From: an uncultured Rhodospirillaceae bacterium | GTDB lineage: Bacteria > Pseudomonadota > Alphaproteobacteria > Thalassobaculales > Thalassobaculaceae | Assembly (NCBI GenBank): GCA_937891725.1 | Contig: CALAHL010000364.1 | Span: forward strand, 1 to 10,513 | Length of the DNA: 10,513 bases | Direction of reading: 5' to 3' | Shown: positions 6,418 through 10,513 of the stretch, piece after piece | Numbering within the stretch: the first letter of the stretch is position 1 | How the letters are laid out: each line of letters starts with the position of its first letter | Made by a program: the position numbers and the translations under genes | The notes under the pieces: model-generated | Seen by the model: the letters and a program-made list of their open reading frames with translations, nothing else | Database searches by the model: none | Told to the model about the DNA's origin: nothing

Positions 6418-7797
6418 ATGTCTGCACGCACACGCGGGTACACGGCCAATATTTTCGAAAAACTGGCAGAGGCGCCGTCCTCGACCGAAACGTTCGAATC
6501 GAGCCTTTGGCATGCCAAGGCACCGGCGGCGCCCGAAACCGGACCGGTCGAGGGCGACATTGAGGTCGATGTGGCAGTCGTCGGAGGCGGTTTCCTCGGC
6601 GCGTCGACGGCCCTGCATCTGGCGGAATCGGGTGTCGACGTGGCGTTGATCGAGGCCGATGAAGCCGGGTTCGGGGCATCCGGTCGCAATACCGGGTTCG
6701 TCGTGCCCAACCTCCTGACAGGGCTCGACCCGCGCGTGATGAAAGACACTTTGGGCCCGGATGTCGGCGACCGTCTGTGCCGCATGTTGGGAGAGGCCGG
6801 CGAGTTGGTGTTCGATCTGATTGAGAAACACGGCATCGAGTGCCAGTCCAGCCAGTCGGGCTGGATCCAGCCGCTGCATTCCCCCGAGAAACGGGCTTGG
6901 CTTGAGGATCGGGTTGCCCAATGGCAGGCCATGGGCCGACCGGTGAAAGCCCTCTCCCGTGAGGAAGCGATAGCTGAGACCGGATCGGAGGGTTATCACG
7001 GCGCCTTCCTCGATCCGACCGGCGGGCACCTCAACCCGCTCGCCTATGTCCGCGGACTGACGGCGGCGGCGATCAAGAACGGCGCGAAAGTGTTCAGCTC
7101 GTCTCGGGTCGGGGAGATGACAAAGGACGGCAAGAGCTGGCTGCTGCGGATTGAGGGTGGCGGCACCGTTCGGGCCAACCGCATCCTGTTGACCACCAAT
7201 GTCTCGGGCCAGGGTCTCTCAAAACCCGCCGAGGGGACCCAGTTCCCGATCACTCTGTTCCAGGTGGCAACGGCCCCGCTCGATCCGGAGCTGCGCAAAT
7301 CGGTCCTGCCGAACAACCGCAGCTCGGCCGACACGCGCAAGGATCTGATTGCGTTCCGCTGGACCCCCGACAATCGGATCGTGACCGGTGGACTGCTGGC
7401 GTCGCCCTTCGGATCGGCCGAGCGCGCACGCAGCCACCATCTGAACCGGCTCAATGAAATCCTGCCGCAGCTTCCAAAGCTGGAGGCCGAGTATGGGTGG
7501 CAGGGCCGGCTCGGCGCCGCCCGCGATTTCATGCCCCGGCTGATGGATATCGGCGAGGGCGCCTGGTCGGCGATCGCGTGCAACGGCCGCGGCATGGCTA
7601 TGACGACAGGCCTGGGAAAGGCGCTGGCGCGCTGGCTGGCGGGCGGCTCGAACGAGCAGTTGCCGATCTCGATCACCAAGCCCGACCCGGTGGCGTTGCC
7701 GTCACTCGCCCCTCTCGCGTTCTCCGTCTGGTTGCCACTCAACCGATGGAAAGATAAACGAGACATTGTTCGAGCAAAGCGGTTACAGTCGCGCTGA
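6418..7797 (+). CDS. FAD-dependent oxidoreductase, DAO family (amine/amino-acid oxidase type)
   Basis: This 459-residue flavoprotein belongs to the DAO family (glycine oxidase, gamma-glutamylputrescine oxidase and relatives). The FAD Rossmann motif is VDVAVVGGGFLGASTALHLA at about 50-69 (GGGFLG at 56-61). Glu79 (LIEAD) is placed to bind the adenosine ribose, and the family-typical GFGASGRNTGF is at 84-94. The C-terminal FAD-contacting stretch CNGRGMAMTTGLGKALA lies at 388-404. About 48 residues precede the Rossmann fold, with SLWHAKAP at 29-36, as in PuuB-like members. The frame is open far upstream, but only the ATG at 6418 has a ribosome binding site (GGAGAG) and sits at the right distance from the fold. 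It probably oxidises a C-N bond with O2 or a quinone; the substrate is unknown. The PAS_5 gene follows after 24 bases. Confidence 0.9.
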   Translation: MSARTRGYTANIFEKLAEAPSSTETFESSLWHAKAPAAPETGPVEGDIEVDVAVVGGGFLGASTALHLAESGVDVALIEADEAGFGASGRNTGFVVPNLLTGLDPRVMKDTLGPDVGDRLCRMLGEAGELVFDLIEKHGIECQSSQSGWIQPLHSPEKRAWLEDRVAQWQAMGRPVKALSREEAIAETGSEGYHGAFLDPTGGHLNPLAYVRGLTAAAIKNGAKVFSSSRVGEMTKDGKSWLLRIEGGGTVRANRILLTTNVSGQGLSKPAEGTQFPITLFQVATAPLDPELRKSVLPNNRSSADTRKDLIAFRWTPDNRIVTGGLLASPFGSAERARSHHLNRLNEILPQLPKLEAEYGWQGRLGAARDFMPRLMDIGEGAWSAIACNGRGMAMTTGLGKALARWLAGGSNEQLPISITKPDPVALPSLAPLAFSVWLPLNRWKDKRDIVRAKRLQSR

Positions 7798-7821
7798 TAT
7801 TTTTACGACAGATAGGTCACT

Positions 7822-8349
7822 ATGAGGTCGTCAGAGATGCTCTCCCAGGCCAGTTCGGATCTTCCCCTAACGCCGAAAGAAATCTCGTTCCTGACGTTTT
7901 GGAACGATTTGAGGGGTGATCGGACGATGCCGGAACGATCAGAGATCGTCCCGGAAGATCTCGCGCCCTGGATCGGATGGCTGCATCTGGTGGAAGTGAT
8001 CGATGGCGGGGAGGATTTTCTCTACCGAATCTTCGGCTCGGAGGCGGGCGGTGCCACCGGCTACCGTCTGCATCGGAAAAAGGTTTCCGAATGGGATCCC
8101 CCGATCCGAGAGCGCGCCCTCGATATCTACCGGATGGCGGTGGAAGAAGAACAGCCGGTCTATCATTGCCGGTTCGAGGATTTCAGTGCGGAAGCTAAAA
8201 ACACGTTTTCCCGCATCGTGGTCCCGCTGGGCCCAGAGGGCGCCGGACAGTCGACACATGTTCTGGCGTTTGTGACCAAGCACTCCAAACCGTTTTTTCA
8301 TGACTACGTCGTGATCGACCCGATCACGCCATCGGCCGTGTCGACATAA
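7822..8349 (+). CDS. PAS_5-type PAS-domain protein (putative sensor or regulatory)
   Basis: This 175-residue soluble protein matches what I know of the stand-alone PAS_5 family of alphaproteobacteria. The key pattern is FLTFWNDLRGDRTMPERSEI at about 24-43, then PEDLAPWIGWLHLVEVIDGGEDFLYRIFGSEA-like strands up to residue 75, and a TGYRLHRKKVSEW segment at 79-91. The rest (RIVVPLGPEG, HVLAFVTKHS) completes the PAS beta-sheet. There is no kinase, DNA-binding or GGDEF part, so any output must be through a partner. It starts 24 bases after the FAD oxidoreductase and is probably cotranscribed. The ribosome binding site is weak (TAGGTC); an in-frame ATG at 7837 is an alternative start. It ends six bases before the convergent decarboxylase gene. 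The bound ligand, if any, is unknown. Confidence 0.7.
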   Translation: MRSSEMLSQASSDLPLTPKEISFLTFWNDLRGDRTMPERSEIVPEDLAPWIGWLHLVEVIDGGEDFLYRIFGSEAGGATGYRLHRKKVSEWDPPIRERALDIYRMAVEEEQPVYHCRFEDFSAEAKNTFSRIVVPLGPEGAGQSTHVLAFVTKHSKPFFHDYVVIDPITPSAVST

Positions 8350-8355
8350 GGGAGG

Positions 8356-8946
8356 TCAGGGCATTGTGGCCGCACCGACTCCCAAAAGACGGCTCCGGAA
8401 TCTCGTCTTGAGATAGCCGCCGTCGCGCGGAGGCACCGCCATCGGCAGGCTCTCGTCCACAACCTTCACAACGGCCATCACCGGACCCGCTTGTTTGAAC
8501 AGCAGCGCGCCGAGTTCCGCCACGTCCTGTTCGGTCTTGAAGGTTCGGGCCACCGGAAACCCACAGGCCGCCGCAACCCCGGCCAGATCGGTGCCCATGC
8601 CGGTGGCGGTCGGCTGCCGACCGGTCTCGGTGTAGCGCTCGTTATCCAGCACGCAGATCGCCAGATTCTCGGGACGCTTGGCGCCGATCGTGGTGAAGGA
8701 GGTCAACCCCATCAGCATTTCGCCGTCGCCGGTGATCACCACCACCCGCTTGTCCGGTCGGGCGCGGGCAAGGCCAAGGCCGATCATCGCCGCGTTGCCC
8801 ATCGCACCCCAAAGATAAAAATTGTCGTCCCGGTCTCCCAAGGACGCCAGGTCCCAGGTTGCTGACCCCAGTCCAGAGATGGCCAACGCATCGCCGCGCT
8901 CGGCAAACGCGCTTTTCAGAACCTCTCTCCGATGCAAGCCGCTCAT
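8356..8946 (-). CDS. Thiamine-diphosphate decarboxylase, beta (cofactor-binding) subunit, ComE-like
   Basis: This 196-residue protein is the thiamine-diphosphate-binding half of a two-subunit decarboxylase of the sulfopyruvate/phosphonopyruvate type. The cofactor motif GDGEMLMG begins at residue 73 and closes with LDNERYTETG at 100-109 (Asp101-Asn102 as Mg ligand region), the usual spacing. LWGAMGNAAMIGLGLA at 45-60 precedes it as in the family. The start overlaps the stop of the alpha subunit as ATGA and has GGGAGA just upstream, so the two are made together. It ends with SLPMAVPPRDGGYLKTRF near 167-183, a tail I associate with bacterial homologues. Which 2-oxo acid is used (sulfopyruvate, phosphonopyruvate or another) is not decided by the motifs. 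Confidence 0.8.
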   Translation of the reverse strand: MSGLHRREVLKSAFAERGDALAISGLGSATWDLASLGDRDDNFYLWGAMGNAAMIGLGLARARPDKRVVVITGDGEMLMGLTSFTTIGAKRPENLAICVLDNERYTETGRQPTATGMGTDLAGVAAACGFPVARTFKTEQDVAELGALLFKQAGPVMAVVKVVDESLPMAVPPRDGGYLKTRFRSRLLGVGAATMP

Positions 8947-9479
8947 TGACCGTCTCCCTTGCCAGCTTTCCAGACCTTTGAGCCGATAAGGCGTTGCGCG
9001 ATCAGCACCGCGATCGGCTGGTCGCTGGAATAGGTCATCCGCAGCCCGGCTTCGATCATCTTGTCCGCGTCCTCATCGGTCTCAGCCCGATAGGTCTTCA
9101 CACCGACCGCATTCAAGGTGGGCTCGACGGCCTGGCCCATCGGGACCTGCCAGGGATTTCCCTCCCCCCATTCGCCGCGCATCGTGACGATCGCCAACAT
9201 CGGAAATTTGGCGGAGCTGATCAGCGACGCAATCGCGTTGATCGTGTTCCCGACCCCGCTCGACTGCATCAGCACCACAGCCTTCTGACCGCCCAGCCAG
9301 GCGCCGGCGGCGAGGCCGATCGACTCTTCCTCGGTCGCGCACATCACGGTGTCGATCTCGTTGTCCTCGCGGCACCGATCGATCAACTTCGAGAGTCCCG
9401 CATCCGGCACGTAGCCGACCTGAACCACACCCGCATCCTTGAAGTGGCGATGCGCGGCCTCGCTCCAATGAGCGTCCAT
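8943..9479 (-). CDS. Thiamine-diphosphate decarboxylase, alpha (pyrimidine-binding) subunit, ComD-like
   Basis: This 178-residue protein is the other half of the decarboxylase: it contributes the conserved Glu that activates the thiamine pyrimidine ring, in CATEEESIGLAAGAWLGG at 48-64 (Glu51 or Glu52). VVLMQSSGVGNTINAIASL at 68-86 and a GEWGEGNPWQVPMG stretch at 102-115 are also typical of ComD-type and phosphonopyruvate decarboxylase N-terminal domains. In Fom2-like enzymes both halves are one chain of about 380 residues. Here they are split, as in archaeal ComDE. The frame is open to 9641, but the ATG at 9479 has GGAGA at the right spacing, and the residues before it do not resemble the family. 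It is the first gene of the pair and is divergent from the molybdoenzyme gene. Confidence 0.8.
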   Translation of the reverse strand: MDAHWSEAAHRHFKDAGVVQVGYVPDAGLSKLIDRCREDNEIDTVMCATEEESIGLAAGAWLGGQKAVVLMQSSGVGNTINAIASLISSAKFPMLAIVTMRGEWGEGNPWQVPMGQAVEPTLNAVGVKTYRAETDEDADKMIEAGLRMTYSSDQPIAVLIAQRLIGSKVWKAGKGDGQ

Positions 9480-9551
9480 TCCAATCTCCGATTTTTCAAA
9501 CGACGAGAAGTGCCCGGAGGCTAGAAGTCCGCTGACCGGTTTGTAAAGGCC

Positions 9552-9575
9552 GATTGTGTACGTGTGTACACAATC
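9552..9575. promoter_or_regulatory. Perfect 24-bp inverted repeat, probable operator
   Basis: GATTGTGTAC (9552-9561) and GTACACAATC (9566-9575) are perfect ten-base inverted arms around GTGT. The repeat lies in the 206-base gap between the divergent decarboxylase pair and molybdoenzyme genes. It is AT-richer than its surroundings and has no T-run, so it is more like a dimeric regulator site than a terminator. The TTGTGTAC/GTACACAA core recalls GntR-family operators (TTGT-N-ACAA type); this assignment is tentative. TTTACA on the minus strand (complement of 9542-9547), four bases away, could be a -35 box for the decarboxylase operon, so binding could block transcription. Confidence 0.6.
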
Positions 9576-9685
9576 CAGATTCAGGTGAGGTTCGGAGCGA
9601 TCCGCAGGTAACCAAGAATCTTGCGGGCGCCGCCCAGGCATGTCACCTATTCCGAAATGCGCTCGGCAGATTTCCGGAGACCGCC

Positions 9686-10513
9686 ATGACCATCCAACGC
9701 AAATCAGACGGCAGCCGCCTCACTCCAACCGCCACCCATTGGGGAACCTATTTCGCGGAGGTGAAGGACGGCAAGCTTCTGGCGGTCCATGACTACGAGG
9801 GGGATCCTGCCCCGGCCATCATCGGCCCGGGAATCGTCGAAGCCATCGATCATGAAAGCCGTGTGGGCCGACCGATGGTTCGCAAAGGCTGGCTCGAAGC
9901 CTTTGAGAAAGGGCAGCTGGACGGCACACATCGGCAGGGCCGTGGGCACGAACCCTTCATAGCCTTACCCTGGGACGAGGCCTGGGAGATCGCGTCTACG
10001 GAGTTGACGCGGGTCAAAGACAATCACGGCAACGGGGCGATGTATGCCGGCTCCTACGGATGGGCCAGCGCCGGGCGGTTCCACCACGCGAACTCTCACA
10101 TTCACCGCTTTTTCAATATGTTCGGCGGCTATGTCTCGCATCGCGGCACCTATTCCTATGCGGCTGCCGAAGCGATCGCGCCGCACATCGTGGGTCGCTT
10201 CAAAACCGAGATCCTAGATTACCACACCGATTGGACGGCCCTGGCCGAGTCCTGCGAGCTGCTAGTGATGTTCGGCGGCATGCCGGTCAAGAACGCTCAG
10301 GTCACCTCCGGCGGGGTCGGCCGGCACACCTGCTATCACGCGCTCAAGGCCTGCGCCGACAACGGCTGCGAGATGGTCTATCTCTCGCCGATCAAGATCG
10401 ACCTGCCGCCAGACCTGGAGGGTGAGTGGATCGCCCCGCGTCCCGGCAGCGACGTGGCTCTGATGCTGGCGCTGGCCTATGTGCTGATCGACGAAGACAA
10501 GGTCTCGACCGAC
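9686..10513 (+). CDS. BisC/DorA-type molybdopterin oxidoreductase (N-terminal 276 residues; runs off the edge)
   Basis: The frame is open from ATG 9686 (CCGGAG upstream) to the window end, 276 codons of a protein normally about 750-800 long. It aligns by eye with biotin sulfoxide/DMSO/TMAO reductases: THWGTYFAEVKDGKL at 17-31, RPMVRKGWLE at 62-71, PWDEAWEI at 95-102, AGSYGWASAGRFHHANS at 121-137, RFFNMFGGYVSHRGTYSYAA at 141-160 and EWIAPRPGSDVALMLALAY at 247-265. Ser157 in TYSYAA is at the position of the Mo-ligating Ser. There is no N-terminal Cys cluster for Fe-S and no Tat signal, which fits a cytoplasmic BisC-like enzyme rather than periplasmic DorA/TorA. Tyr124 and Trp126 (SYGW) match the active-site pair of S-oxide reductases. 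Expected role: reduction of a sulfoxide (biotin or methionine sulfoxide) or a related oxide. Confidence 0.87.
   Translation, partial: MTIQRKSDGSRLTPTATHWGTYFAEVKDGKLLAVHDYEGDPAPAIIGPGIVEAIDHESRVGRPMVRKGWLEAFEKGQLDGTHRQGRGHEPFIALPWDEAWEIASTELTRVKDNHGNGAMYAGSYGWASAGRFHHANSHIHRFFNMFGGYVSHRGTYSYAAAEAIAPHIVGRFKTEILDYHTDWTALAESCELLVMFGGMPVKNAQVTSGGVGRHTCYHALKACADNGCEMVYLSPIKIDLPPDLEGEWIAPRPGSDVALMLALAYVLIDEDKVSTD

Noticed and set aside
9480..9641. Upstream start for the decarboxylase alpha subunit (54 extra residues)
   Set aside because: It would make the perfect palindrome coding, the residues do not resemble the family, and ATG 9479 has a proper ribosome binding site.
9652..9677. CCGAAAT and ATTTCCGG as a stem covering the molybdoenzyme ribosome binding site
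   Set aside because: Needs a one-base bulge and has only about seven pairs with an 11-base loop; too weak to claim.

Overview
The window is high-GC, gene-dense bacterial DNA. Alpha-proteobacterial origin (a Rhodospirillales-like marine or soil heterotroph) is my best inference. It rests on base composition, PAS_5-type and DAO-type protein style, tightly overlapped genes and GGAGG-type ribosome binding sites. I see no rRNA, tRNA, insertion sequence, phage gene or CRISPR array.

Layout from left to right. (1) The first 106 bases are the start of an exported, dienelactone-hydrolase-like protein on the minus strand. (2) A divergent intergenic region leads into a plus-strand unit. It holds a 22-codon small ORF whose stop overlaps the start of a 3-hydroxyisobutyrate-dehydrogenase-family gene, then a xylose-isomerase-like TIM-barrel gene. 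(3) Convergent to it, overlapping by 4 bases, is a minus-strand phosphonate-type ABC importer (phnD-phnC-phnE order, all genes overlapping). A hairpin plus T-run lies directly in front of phnD. (4) A minus-strand major facilitator transporter is divergent from (5) a plus-strand FAD-dependent DAO-family oxidoreductase and a small PAS_5-domain protein. (6) A minus-strand gene pair encodes the two half-subunits of a thiamine-diphosphate decarboxylase of the sulfopyruvate/phosphonopyruvate type. (7) Divergent from it is the first 276 codons of a BisC/DorA-type molybdopterin oxidoreductase without a Tat signal. A perfect 24-bp inverted repeat lies between the two.

How they may work together. Several neighbouring functions (phosphonate-type importer, sulfopyruvate/phosphonopyruvate-type decarboxylase, FAD amine/amino-acid-type oxidase, beta-hydroxyacid dehydrogenase, sugar-isomerase-like barrel, S-oxide reductase-like molybdoenzyme) would suit an accessory pathway for uptake and breakdown of an oxyanion-bearing small organic compound (organophosphonate or organosulfonate). 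This is inference from proximity. No C-P lyase, phosphonatase or sulfoacetaldehyde acetyltransferase is visible here. The genes form at least four transcription units, so they may also be unrelated neighbours.

The most noteworthy non-coding signals are the 24-bp palindrome at 9552-9575, the terminator-like hairpin immediately before the phnD ribosome binding site, a stem that could hide the ribosome binding site of the TIM-barrel gene, and the coupled small ORF at 269-337.
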